The notes: generated by a model not told the origin, from the letters alone. Positions 9,642 to 19,380 are shown, counted from the stretch's first letter. The stretch: DNA of 24,639 bases from Euprymna scolopes (GCA_024364805.1 CM044516.1:32657874-32682512); one strand, 5' to 3'. Numbers and translations are program-made.

Positions 9642-10298
9642 AGGAATATTTTATGTAGATAACAAATAAAGACGAGTTCGAAATAGATGGTTGTAAAAGC
9701 AGAGAAATTTAACGAAATATCAACATTTTTCGCTTGTAAGTCAAAACGTTGCCACAGATTTAACATTAGAGGCAAGTCTTCGTTTCAGATAACTAAAGTA
9801 ACAAGAATGTAAATGCTTCATAAATTAGTCTCAACAATTTTCTTGTAAATTATTTATAGAATAAGGGCTTTTAGGCTGATAATAACGAGTTAACTGCAAA
9901 ACAATATCTTTTTCACTGTTACCTTTTCTTGCCAGCTCTCTTTCCTTCTCCCTCCCGTGCTTAGTATTTCGATAACGGTTTTTTCATTTTATACTCCTGT
10001 AGGTAGCTCGTCAAATTTGCATATGCCTTTACACAGTCAGCCAATACCATTACTACATGTTAAAAATTACATTAGAGGAGTTCAAACCAAATCATGGTTC
10101 ATATTTCGGTAAAAACTGCGTGAGAGGTTCGCGCCCGGGAGCCGTACGTAAGTATTGACTATGTAGGCGTATTTAGTCTATTGAAATAATAATTAAAAAA
10201 AAAACATTCTCTAGTGCATATTGGATGATATTAGTTTTGATCTTCTTTTTTGCATTTGTATTTCGGCTTACTTTAAAATTTTGCTAGGGTATTATAAC
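9642..10298. other. No gene seen
   Basis: AT-rich intergenic sequence. Nothing supportable. Confidence 0.4.
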
Positions 10299-10469
10299 TA
10301 GGGTTATGGCAACACCATGTTCTTTTCATTTTTTTGACTCTCGAGTGTGCGGTGTCTTGTATGCTTTTATGTATAGTGACGGGGTTCTTAGTTGATGAAC
10401 TGTGTCTAACTCTGTCGTGTATATACTTGAGAGTCAAAACAATAAGAATCTGCTGTTGTTATAACCCTA
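10299..10469. mobile_element. Non-autonomous hAT-type MITE (171 bp) with 8-bp target duplication
   Basis: The terminal inverted repeats begin TAGGGTTATGGCAACA on the left and TAGGGTTATAACAACA on the right, read inward. They extend with good matches for about 50 bp, including TTTGACTCTC-AGT. The element is flanked by ATTATAAC (10291-10298) and ATTATGAC (10470-10477), an 8-bp target-site duplication with one mismatch. An 8-bp duplication and a TAGGG end are hallmarks of the hAT superfamily. The interior is too short for a transposase. The single mismatch in the duplication and about 20% arm divergence imply an old insertion. Confidence 0.72.
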
Positions 10470-10666
10470 ATTATGACACTTTTTAGAGTCTTTCTTTTTG
10501 TGATCACCTGAATTTCCGTTTAACATAACGTTAAGTTTTAGTGACTTGCCTTCGTAACTTTGAAAGCTGTCTGGTTAAAATATTCTAATCTTCAACTAGT
10601 AGACTGACAGGGCATATCGTCACTTGGACGTAAAGAACTACTCTTTGGGACCATGCCTAGGAAAGA

Positions 10667-10767
10667 TTAACAATATATTGGTTTAAACTTCTGGATATCA
10701 GTACAGTCAGGGAAACTGGTAGCAAGAAAGGAATTCCAAGTACTAGCTGTTGGAGAAAAAGAATTTA
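10667..10767 (-). mobile_element. LINE ORF2 C-terminal fragment (jockey/CR1-like)
   Basis: The minus strand encodes SFSPTASTWNSFLATSFPDC followed by TDIQKFKPIY and a stop. This matches the last ~30 residues of jockey/CR1-like ORF2 (usual form F-F-P-R-T-A-x-x-W-N-S-L-P-x-x-x-F-P-x-x-x-x-L-x-x-F-K). It is the same protein end that is found, out of frame, at the 12156-12872 LINE. Only this tail remains. A Helitron-like terminus lies 9 bases away and may mark where the LINE copy was interrupted. Confidence 0.6.
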
Positions 10768-10775
10768 TTATAGTA

Positions 10776-11449
10776 CTAGCGGGGGTACCCGGCGTTGCCC
10801 GAGTGTTTGTTTCCGGGACGGGGGGGGGAGTTTTAAAAAATGTTATGGAAGGTAAGTAGGAAGGAACAAACAAACCCGGAGTTATGAGTAAAAGTAGGAA
10901 AATAAAGTGTGAAAAAAAAAAACATCTGCAACGTTAACAGTTCGGTCACCAAGAAAAGTCCATTCCAGTTGTTTAGGAAAAAAAAAACAAAAAAAACGAC
11001 TACGGTAGGTCGGCGCGAAAGTGAAAATATAATGTGGATTGTCCAGCACGCTAACCAGTACGCCACAGAGCACTGCAGCTTAGTTTAGTGATTTTAAATA
11101 ACTTCACATGCAAGAACTACGAAGCCAAACCGGTGTTCTCTTCTCAACTGTTCCTTGTGAACGATCCCCAAACGGTGTTAAGTGGTGGCAGGGGGAGGAG
11201 GAATTTATTAGAGAGAAAATATTTTACCACTTCCATTGATCTTAACCGATTTTGGCCGTGACTTCTCAGCAGATAAAGTATAGAAATCTAAGATTATCGA
11301 GGAATTTGAGAAATAATTAGCCTATAACACACCTCAGATATTGTTCTGCCGTTTGTGCATATTATATTTGCATGAAATATCTTGATTTTTAATCCTATTA
11401 ATGTCAAAATCAGACGAGAAAAAATGAGTTCATTTTATTTATATAGAGA
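10776..11449 (-). mobile_element. Non-autonomous Helitron-like element (minus strand)
   Basis: Read on the minus strand it starts A|TCTCTATATAAATAAAATG at 11449 and ends with CTCGGGCAACGCCGGG...CTAG at 10776, followed by T. Length (674 bp) matches the other copies in this window (705, 780, 692). An A-box-like GGCGTACTGGTTAGCGTG sits at ~11049-11065 in about the same relative place as in the 5090-6574 pair, but its B box is lost. It also contains the ACCGATTTTGG block (plus strand, about 11248-11258) that I associate with many animal Helitrons. No coding capacity. Confidence 0.55.
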
Positions 11450-11600
11450 TAAAGCTTTCTGGCATTTAGGGACCTCAACATTGAAGGGAGGTATTTCGTT
11501 GCTAAGCAGGTTTGTCGAGATATGTATGTCGAGGGTGCTATTCGACATAAATAGGTGGCTGAAGGGGCGTCTTCTAATTTTTAAAGGAGAACAACAGCCC

Positions 11601-11654
11601 CATTAACGTCACCATTAAACGTCACCATTAAACGTCACCATTAAACGTCACCAT
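11601..11654 (+). repeat. Minisatellite, ~4 copies of a 13-bp unit
   Basis: The unit CATTAAACGTCAC is repeated head to tail four times (the first copy lacks one A). Each unit contains ACGTCA, a CRE half-site. Confidence 0.93.
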
Positions 11655-12155
11655 CTATTAACTACCAGATTTTACTGAAGACTACAATCTGGTGACCATT
11701 TTCCAAGGATTCTGGTATTGTCTTAGATTTATGTGAATCGGTTATATCCTTGAGCATGTTATACTACGTTGCATCATCAGCAAAATGTACCCATCTCAGA
11801 TACAATGTTATAAAAGAAGTCGTTAATGAATATCAGGGAAAATAACGATTAACACCATACAACGTACGGCACTGATTTAAAAAAAAACTGAAATATAGAA
11901 ATTCCTCAAGTAAGGAAAGCAGACTACAGAACAAAGAAACGCTAACCTACATGTAACTACTTGAAAGAACCAGAAATATCGACAACAAATTAAATCAATC
12001 GCATTTTTTCACTATAAAAATGACGTCATCGTCGCTGGTTCACAGTCTAGTGAACAGATCAGTTATTTTAATAACCAAACCAAAACAAACAATTATAATC
12101 GTCATTTGTTTTCCCAAAGGGGGAAAAAATAATTAAAAAAAACATAAAAGGCGAA
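11655..12155. other. No gene seen; TATA-like box and palindromic CRE at 12012-12028
   Basis: Intergenic. CTATAAAAA is followed at once by the palindrome TGACGTCA (12021-12028). No ORF or transcript is recognisable next to it, so function is unproven. Confidence 0.35.
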
Positions 12156-12872
12156 TTTTTTTTTTACACAGTGATCACCACTTATTAAGGCCCGAAAGCA
12201 ACTCAGGGATAAGGGTTATTGCAAGTACATTACGTTAGTGTGGAGATTTGATGAAGTGTTTACTTAAGGGGGCGGTTCATTAGGAATTTGTTAACGTTGG
12301 ACTTGAACACATCCAAGTTGTAGTCCGGTGGGAAGCAGACAGACGGAACAGAGTTTCACAGGCGTGCAGTTCTAAGAAAGAAGCTTTGTTCATGGAATCC
12401 GCGTTTTGATTTAGGCACAGATATAGAGTGGGGGGGGAATTTTTCACAGGGGATTCAGCTAGACGGGTGTTTTTCGTGAAAGATTGCCGAGAGGGGACCA
12501 CAGATTGGAGTTCAGACGAGCACATGCCATGGAAATAACGATAAAACAAGGATAGGCTCGCAACGTCTCTTCTGAGGGAGAGAGGTTGGAAGATAGAGAA
12601 AAGGGCACCACCCACTAAGCCACAAAGTCTATTTTGTACTCTGTCAAGGCAGGATAGGCTGTTTTTAGCAGCTCCTGCCCAGATATGGCAACAGTATTCC
12701 ATCCTTGGACGTACTTGGCTTTTATATAGATAGAGAATTGCATCAGTAGTGAGATATCTTCTGGAGCGGTAGAAGGATCCCACCATCTTTCCAGCGACCT
12801 TGGCAACAGACTTGATGTACGTGTTCCATTTCAGATCAGGAGTAAAGGTCAAACCCAGAAGCTTGTCAAAAT
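12156..12872 (-). mobile_element. 5'-truncated jockey/CR1-like LINE (ORF2 reverse transcriptase C-terminus plus 3' UTR)
   Basis: The minus strand encodes the thumb/C-terminal part of a non-LTR reverse transcriptase. Recognisable pieces are KLLGLTFTPDLKWN, SFYRSRRYLT, LYLYKSQVRPRMEYCCHIWA, RVQNRLCGLVG and ASLSLFYRYFHGMCSSEL. A C8 run near 12430 is followed by a frameshift. The expected ending is read in another frame as DYNLDVFKSNVNKFLMNR and terminates at 12260-12262. The short 3' UTR ends GGGCCTTAATAAGTGGTGAT...GTGTAAAAA with a poly(A) tail (T-run at 12156-12165 on the plus strand). The catalytic fingers/palm with the YADD motif and the endonuclease are missing, so it is a typical dead-on-arrival 5' truncation. 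The 24595-24639 segment is the same 3' end. Confidence 0.87.
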
Positions 12873-13650
12873 ATAAGAAGAATAGAATGGTGACATGCCT
12901 ACTTAAGCTAATTAATAACCAAACAAAATTGTAAAAAGGTAATTGTCTGCTAGAGCGTGACCTAATAGTTTGAGGTGGACACAATAATCATATCATACAA
13001 GATCAGCACCAGTTACGCGACACAGGCGCGAAACGTTTATCCATTTTTTGCTAAAAATTTTTTAGACACTAAAAAAATATTTGGCTTAATTCCTTTAATT
13101 ACAATTATACACTGGCAAAGTCGTTAATTGAGGCTTAGTAATCACACATGCAAATAGGTATCACATGCACACGAAAGTAGAAAATAAAAGCAGTACTTGG
13201 TTATTTCGAAAAGTACATGAGAAAAAAAAAGCAACAGCACAGAAAAAGGTAACGGGGAAAGGAATTTATTTACTGCGTATAGCATTACGAATAATTACTT
13301 ACATTTTTAACCATGAATTGTATTTTGATAGTGTGAACCTTTAATAATGAATCTTCTGTATTAAATCTTAAATATCATCTTACTCTCAACGATTATTCTC
13401 CCCCTCAACTTTATACTTATTAGTAAATGTGAATATTCGAAGCGAGTAAACACTGTTGGATTCTTGGATATATTTTAACCTGTACAAACTAAATCAAATA
13501 TGCAAATTTACTCCATGTTATTTTAATGAATTTTTTTATTCCAGTGTAGTAAAAAAAAAAAAAAAAGTCGCGGCTTAGGTTGCGCGCAGAGTTGCAGTAT
13601 TTATCCCCAAAGCCGAGAAGAGGCCGGGCCAACGGGTTATGTTCAGGTAT
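12873..13650. other. No gene seen
   Basis: AT-rich. Contains an A16 run at ~13551-13566 next to a GC-richer patch (13567-13650). Confidence 0.4.
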
Positions 13651-13654
13651 TTAC

Positions 13655-13899
13655 CGGACAGCACATCTAAATGAACTACGAAGAGATGCTGTTAAACTCT
13701 CACCCTCATTAATTTGCGGTTCTGTATCTGGCACGAGACGCTCAGTAGTAAGAACAAAATATTCAGAAGTCTCTACCAAGACTGCATTTCCAAACAGTTC
13801 TAGCGCTACAAATATTACAATTGACGTTACGGTGAGCATGGTAATAATGACGACTGAGTAATACACCATAGTTCTAATAATATAAGAATATTGTCTCAT
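13655..13899 (-). CDS. Possible first coding exon of a single-pass membrane or secreted protein
   Basis: From ATG at 13899 the minus strand reads 82 codons. A short polar start (MRQYSYIIRTM) is followed by a hydrophobic stretch of about 24 residues (YYSVVIITMLTVTSIVIFVA, then LELFG) and a polar, acidic tail (ETSEYF...PDTEPQINEGESL) ending ...SSFRCAVR. The TAA that closes the frame is part of GGTAAATAC, a good 5' splice donor (GT at 13654-13653). The coding part may therefore continue in a downstream exon at lower coordinates (phase 2). The pattern suits a signal anchor or an uncleaved signal peptide. I recognise no family and found no partner exon. It could be a chance ORF, and the plus strand has an overlapping ORF of similar length. 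Confidence 0.3.
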
Positions 13900-14057
13900 G
13901 ATACGAAAGGTTAATTCACAATTTTGAAAACTTTTCTCGAAAGAATGTTACAGACCTGATCAATTAATCTTCAAACGGTGAATCTTATCACTATTTTGAA
14001 TGTGGCGAACTTTTTCAGACAATTATACTGGGTGAGGATTTTGCTACATTAAAAATA

Positions 14058-14272
14058 GGGTGAAAGTGAACTGGGGGGACCACCCGAAGATTTACTTTTA
14101 AAAAGTTGATTACGAGGAGGTTGAAAATGAGAAAATGCCTTTCGGAATAAACACCCCCCAACCTCCCCATGTTAAGAACGGCTTTCGGAATTAACACCCT
14201 TTGCAGATTGAACAACCAGTGCGGCAACCGTGCATGGATCGTCTTCGGGTGGTCCCCCAGTGCACTCACCCA
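14058..14272. repeat. Foldback repeat, arms ~32 bp
   Basis: The left arm (14058-14090, GGGTGAAAGTGAACTGGGGG then GACCACCCGAAG) and the right arm (14242-14272) are inverted copies with a few mismatches. The interior encodes nothing clear. A copy of dispersed repeat R2 follows 40 bases downstream. An internal block around 14150-14200 resembles part of R2, so this may be one compound non-autonomous element of roughly 400 bp. Confidence 0.55.
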
Positions 14273-14312
14273 AAATAGTGATATCATTTACTGTTTAAGT
14301 TGTAAGATGTTG

Positions 14313-14429
14313 CATTCAATTGTAAGGTTAAAGTACAGAATAGGTACAAAACACCCTCCCCTCACCATGGTAAGAATGGCTTTTTTAAATAATAGCGTTA
14401 TTTCAGCACGGATCACCCTGCATGAGTAC
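14313..14429 (+). repeat. Dispersed repeat R2, copy 2
   Basis: Partner of 9536-9641, same orientation. See that entry for shared blocks. A third, partial relative lies at about 14149-14205 (AACACCCCCCAACCTCCCCA then TGTTAAGAACGGCTTTCGGA). Confidence 0.7.
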
Positions 14430-15814
14430 CAACAAAAGAATAACTCCATTCAAAAATTGAATTGAACTTAAAATATATTCTCTGAATATCGTTAAGCATT
14501 GAATATTAAATGTCTTAAACGGATTTTCCTGAAAAACTCCGGTTGCCCCCTTTAGGGTTCTTTTCGGGTTAAAGCGACTAAAATTTACACTTTCGTTCTG
14601 AAAAAAAATGATGCCGGGGATTTTTTTTTTTTATATAAAACTTCCTGAAATGTAACTGATTTCTATATAATTTTGCTTGTCTATACTTTGCGATAACTCT
14701 TGATGTACCCCAGGGGTTCTTTTAGGCTAATATAAACACTGCATTTTTTAAAAACTGTTATCATCTTTGTCAAATCTTCTGTCTGTTTATCAGTTTTGTA
14801 TAGTGATGAACTACAAATTTGTTAAGGCCTTGGACTGTTGATGCTAAATGTCGGTAGCAAATAATGGACTTAGTCATTTATTTTTTTGTAAAACTGAACC
14901 GTTTGTTAATTTTCACCAGGATTTGACGTCCCCTCTGGACCTTTTAGGGGCTGAATGTTTGAAGGCAAATGCTGAACTTAATTTAAGCCTAGTTCACTGT
15001 ACCCGGGAGGGGGCATGTCTTCACTTGTTTTATCTCTCCTGCTATAACTGAATAAATTACTTTCGGAACATTTACAAGAAAACATATTGCACTTCTCGAA
15101 TTATCGATTGAAAGGATTCACATTTACGATAACGGACATTTAGTCGACTCCATGAGATGTTTAAAAAAAATTTATTGGATTTCTCTGCAGATAATTATTT
15201 TTTACGAATTCTGAATCTTAATATTTTCTCCAGAGGAAATTAGACTTGAAATTCCAATGTTCAATTTTTAACATATTTTTAGTTGTGCTAAAAATCTATT
15301 AAAATATTCAAACCCAATGACTTTAATTTGTCAATATTTATTTCAGGTCACATAAAAGTAATTTATGGTCCGAGAGTGGCATGGTTTGAACACTTAAGGC
15401 CAAAAATGAAATTCCTTTGATACGTGTATACGGCTTATAATTTTAAACGTTAACATACAATTGTCTAAAAAGATCTCATCCATTATATTGGGCAATCTAT
15501 TTTTTAGGTTAAGTATCTCCATATCAAATTCCTTTTAACATGTTTTTAGGTCCCTTGCATAATTCACTTCTATGTCGTCTCTGATAATAAGTTGAGTATA
15601 ACTGAAGTCCGAGGGTCCACACTTTACAGAAGCCTGTTAAATGTAGTTATTCTTGAAATCGTTACAGATTCACAAACGTAAAATGCAGATTGATATAGAA
15701 TTAAATTTAAATACTGGCTAGTTTTAGTAATGATTTATCTACAATGTCCAAATCTTTAAAATCTATATTTCACATCGTTAGACCCAGCTAAGAACCGAAA
15801 TAACTTTAAAATTT
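14430..15814. other. Upstream region of FEM1-like B, no coding exon recognised
   Basis: About 1.4 kb. It should contain at least part of the intron, and perhaps the 5'-UTR exon and promoter, of FEM1-like B. I cannot fix a donor site or a promoter. Short ORFs here have no recognisable domains. Confidence 0.4.
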
Positions 15815-15831
15815 CAACGATTTTCTTTCAG
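15815..15831 (+). promoter_or_regulatory. 3' splice acceptor abutting the start codon of FEM1-like B
   Basis: The pyrimidine-rich run ATTTTCTTTCAG ends directly before ATGGC. This is the same acceptor/ATG arrangement as FEM1-like A and supports ATG 15832 as the start and a 5'-UTR intron. Confidence 0.68.
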
Positions 15832-17373
15832 ATGGCCGATGATGTTGCATTTGATGTGCGCCAAGCAAATTTACCAAACGGAAGCTCAATTTACGATTTA
15901 ATAACTGAGAATAATCTCTACGGAATACGTTCGCTGTTAAATCCGTTAACACTGCATCATCGTAAGTCGAGTGTCTGCCAAAAGGTTTGCGATAAAACGT
16001 TTCTAGGACACGCATGTGAACTGGGATTCACAGACATCGTGAAATATCTCTTGGACGAATGTGAAGCTGATATCTCGCAGGATTATACTGATGATGACCT
16101 GTTCTCAACGCCATTGCGAGTCTCTCTTAACCTGTATCTTCCAATATTCATTGTATTGCTACGCCGTGGAGTTGTAGTTAGTTACAGATTGGAGGCCATC
16201 GTATTTACCTACGACGTTTTGAAGAATAATGATTTTTCTAGATTATCGATTTTAAGAAAATGTGTCGATGGAATTCAATGCATGGAATACATCGCGGAAC
16301 TTCCGAATATACTTTCCTGGATTAACATTATGGATTTAAATAATGCCAGACCTTTTTTAAAGGCGTCTGCACGTGGGGAAATTGGCACAATGAAAACTCT
16401 TGTAGCCGATTGCATATATCCACAAGTAACTAACAATTTCGAAGAGAACGCATTGTCCGTGGCAATCTTGAATGAGAAAATAAATTCCGAGCACTTTTTG
16501 TTGAATTATAGAATATTTTCTTTAAAGGATTATGTGCGAACGTTAGAGTTGTGTGGGGCGAAATCTATAGTATTTCAATCAGACTTTGAAAAAGGTATAC
16601 GATTTTGGAGGAAAGCACTTAGAATTCGTTCCGATAATTTCCTTGGAGTTTCAGATAAATTGGAGAATAAACTTAAGGCTAATCTAGGTGTGGAGTTTAA
16701 CTGCAAACAACAACTGGAAATGTACGAGAATAATAATGTCGAGATTTACACGCAGGCATTATTAGTTTTTCTACGTTTGTTTCCTCCATCAAGTCATGTT
16801 CTACATGATGCTTTCGTGGTTGTCACCCAGCATCCTATAGTTCAGAAAGACTTTTTCAAAACAATCGAAATAGTTGCCGTTCTTTTTGACTTGCCATACC
16901 TTCATCATGATGGCCTCATTTCTCCAAGCTGTAAAGCAACTTACACATTAGAAATGTTGCTTATCCGTTACTTCCATATTGATCCCTCAGACTTTTTTGG
17001 GCTTTTTAAAAATTTCCAATATCTGATGAATTTTATAAAGGGAGTTAATTGGGTCGAGTTTCTCGGCCGTCCAATAAAATTTTACCGCCTTGTTTATACA
17101 CGCATTCTTAATCGCTTACTTTATTTTATAATCGCCCTAAGTGGACTTGAAGATAAGATTGGCTTAGACAATAAGATTTGGATTAGAAAGAGTCTCTCTG
17201 AAATAATGCAGTGGCACTACGAACCTTATCCCACAACATTACTTCGTTTGTCGATTGAAGAACCAATGGCCTTCCCTGTTATTCCGTTTCTTTTTAGTTG
17301 CTTGGATGATGTTACTTGCACGGAAATGGTAAGGAACACACCCATGCTAAATCTCTCTGCTTCCAGTACTTGA
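15832..17373 (+). CDS. fem1-like: FEM1-like protein B, lacking the C-terminal VHL box (truncated, or continues by splicing)
   Basis: This 513-aa ORF aligns with FEM1-like A along nearly its whole length (by eye about 40% identical). Shared landmarks: LGHACELGFTDIVKYLLDEC (58-77), TPLRVSL (93-99), ENALSVAILNEKINSEHFLL (205-224), the FEM1 signature TLELCGAK...IRFWRKALRIR (237-266), GVNWVEFLGRP (404-414), and EPYPTTLLRLSI (464-475). It stops (…LSASST) inside the C-terminal ankyrin region, about 75-80 residues earlier than A, so the VHL-box-like segment that recruits Elongin/CUL2 in the family is absent. ATG|GTAAGG at 17326-17334 is a strong-looking donor at phase 0, so an alternative C-terminus from a later exon is possible. 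Otherwise an indel has broken the end. The long, uninterrupted ORF argues for recent or continuing function. Confidence 0.82.
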   Translation: MADDVAFDVRQANLPNGSSIYDLITENNLYGIRSLLNPLTLHHRKSSVCQKVCDKTFLGHACELGFTDIVKYLLDECEADISQDYTDDDLFSTPLRVSLNLYLPIFIVLLRRGVVVSYRLEAIVFTYDVLKNNDFSRLSILRKCVDGIQCMEYIAELPNILSWINIMDLNNARPFLKASARGEIGTMKTLVADCIYPQVTNNFEENALSVAILNEKINSEHFLLNYRIFSLKDYVRTLELCGAKSIVFQSDFEKGIRFWRKALRIRSDNFLGVSDKLENKLKANLGVEFNCKQQLEMYENNNVEIYTQALLVFLRLFPPSSHVLHDAFVVVTQHPIVQKDFFKTIEIVAVLFDLPYLHHDGLISPSCKATYTLEMLLIRYFHIDPSDFFGLFKNFQYLMNFIKGVNWVEFLGRPIKFYRLVYTRILNRLLYFIIALSGLEDKIGLDNKIWIRKSLSEIMQWHYEPYPTTLLRLSIEEPMAFPVIPFLFSCLDDVTCTEMVRNTPMLNLSASST

Positions 17374-17447
17374 AACCCCTAGCATCTTACCAGATACTGA
17401 GAGTTCTTCTTTATAGGCTTACTTTATTTATCAATAACACTGTTTAA
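17367..17447 (+). pseudogene. Out-of-frame continuation of the FEM1-like B C-terminal ankyrin repeat
   Basis: In a different frame from the main ORF, this stretch reads YLKPLASYQILRVLLYRLTL up to a TAA at 17445. QILRVLLYRL resembles YILSVLDLLL of FEM1-like A at the expected position. It can be reached either by one frame-changing indel or by removing a 38-base segment that begins GTAAGG and ends TTCCAG (17329-17366), which is very short for an intron. Even with it, the protein would still lack the VHL box. Confidence 0.45.
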
Positions 17448-18631
17448 ATTCGAACGGTCGATAGACAAGATGATACCAAGTTTCGATCATTACACAAACT
17501 TTACTTCGTATATCGAGTAGCGAACTAAGGTCATATTCTGTTTTTCGTTTCATTTGCTCAGACAAACCAGTAAACTCCTCGATGCACATGGTCTCATTTC
17601 TACTAAGATATAACCCTGACATATTAGGTTGGTAACTTGTTAGCTGGAGATGGTATTGATGTAGTTTATAGATTCGTTATTACCAATTTAATGTTGGATC
17701 AGTAGGGCGTTATGAGAAACCTTTTAAATCCTAGATTTTTAATATCTCCTTGTTCAATTCATAAGAATATCACGCCAGAATATTTTTATAATACTTTGTC
17801 ACATAAAATTCGTAAAAATCAAGCGATTAGCTTTACTCGGTTTAAGCTCTACGTAAGTATCTTTTTATAAGACTTGTGAAATCGTTAGCACAGACATCCA
17901 TATTTTCCCTTTTAATCTATTTGATATGAACTCTTAAACTGAGTTATTATGAAAGACATGATACACATTTTATTTACAGGTAATATAGAAACTTGTCAGT
18001 AATAAACCAAAATCATTTAATATTAGCTTCGTAAATATTTTACTTTGATTTTCTTAAATTTTAACTATTAAACATGAGGACGTTATCCTATTCATGTTCA
18101 TCTCCAAATATATCTATGCATAGCGTTGCCTCTAATCTTAGATGTTTAATTTTATTTTTCTATTCCGTGTCAAAAAAGACTTGATTCATCTAATACTCCT
18201 GCACTTGTCAGACTTTTTTTGCATCCAAGAAATATCTGACTCGTAACAAACGCACTTTTGTTTTACTATGATTATCCCTCATGAGTAATTGTTCAGTGTT
18301 GACCGGCTTACATTTATTTTCATGACTATATCATCGATTTTCATCGATTCTTTGCCGGTAAAAATGCAAAATTCAAAAGCGATGTTTGTTATAACGACTG
18401 CAGCTAGCTGAAATTACCCGGAAATATTTAATTTTATATTGTTTTTTCTTTAAAAAAAAATGATTATATATTTTTCTGTTTCAATTACCTTTTTTTAATC
18501 GATATAATTTCTCATTCATCAATTTTTGTTGGGGCTCCTGGCTTCGCGCTGTTGTAAAATACGCTTAAATATATTTTTATTTCTAAAAAGTTCGTATATA
18601 TTATAATTGTGATTTCAAAACTAAAGTATTT
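17448..18631. other. Downstream of FEM1-like B, no gene seen
   Basis: AT-rich. I looked for a remnant of the VHL-box segment (SLKCLAA-like) in all plus-strand frames just downstream and did not find one. An AATAAA lies at ~18001, too far to assign with confidence. Confidence 0.4.
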
Positions 18632-18712
18632 GGGTGCTATCGGCTAGAATCGAAACCGCAAGCAAAATTAGCATTCAATGCTGGTAACCTTAGCATTGTG
18701 CCCACGTAACAC
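18632..18712 (-). repeat. tRNA-derived SINE head (minus strand)
   Basis: On the minus strand TACGTGGGCACAATGCTAAGG resembles a drifted A box, and GGTTTCGATTCTAGCC resembles a B box about 35 bases later, ending AGCACCC like a tRNA acceptor strand. The acceptor 5' strand is not recognisable, so a functional tRNA is unlikely. The downstream AT-rich sequence on the minus strand could be the SINE body. Confidence 0.48.
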
Positions 18713-19380
18713 GCATATGAACATAATTAAACTAAAGGTGAATGCACAAAATGTATAACTATTTAATTTTTTATGTTTAAAAAAAATATTTAAACCAGCT
18801 GAACACCCATAAAAAAGCCGTCTATAAAAATCGCTATTTTACTTTAAGGCCCGGCTTGCGTTCGTACAGAAATGTTTTTAGTTTTTCTTTTCTATTGTAC
18901 CATTTGCATCGTATTATTTTCTTCTTTTTTTGTATATTTCGCTGTGCTTTAAAAGAATATTATAACCGTTTCCTTTGCATCGTATTAACGCCTAAATTTT
19001 CTACTATTTCCCGCCATTTAATAGCCATCGTTTATGCTACGCGCATATTGCAATACAAATATACACGCACTTACACGCACAGAAAGTCACCACTGGTAAC
19101 AAGGAATTACACGTATCTATATAAATGTTTTATTTTGGTTTTTAATTTCCTTGTGCTTAATTGAAAGATTAAAGCGAAAAAAAAAACAAGAATATCCTCT
19201 CACTAAGTGGCCAGTAAGTAGGTGTTCATTTAAAGTTAAATTTACATGAAAAAAATAACTTTTTATGTTCATATCATGGAAAATATTAATCTGCAACGGA
19301 AACGGTTAGCAGATTCGTTTTTAGCAGACCAAAATCTACAAGTGATTTTTCTATACGAAACTGAGACGGGTCTTGAAGTG
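18713..19380. other. No gene supported
   Basis: AT-rich. A 102-codon ORF here is rich in F, Y, I and K from T- and A-rich tracts and shows no domain. Confidence 0.45.

Noticed and set aside
15806-16015. Minus-strand ORF opposite the start of FEM1-like B
   Set aside because: Shadow frame of the well-supported plus-strand gene.
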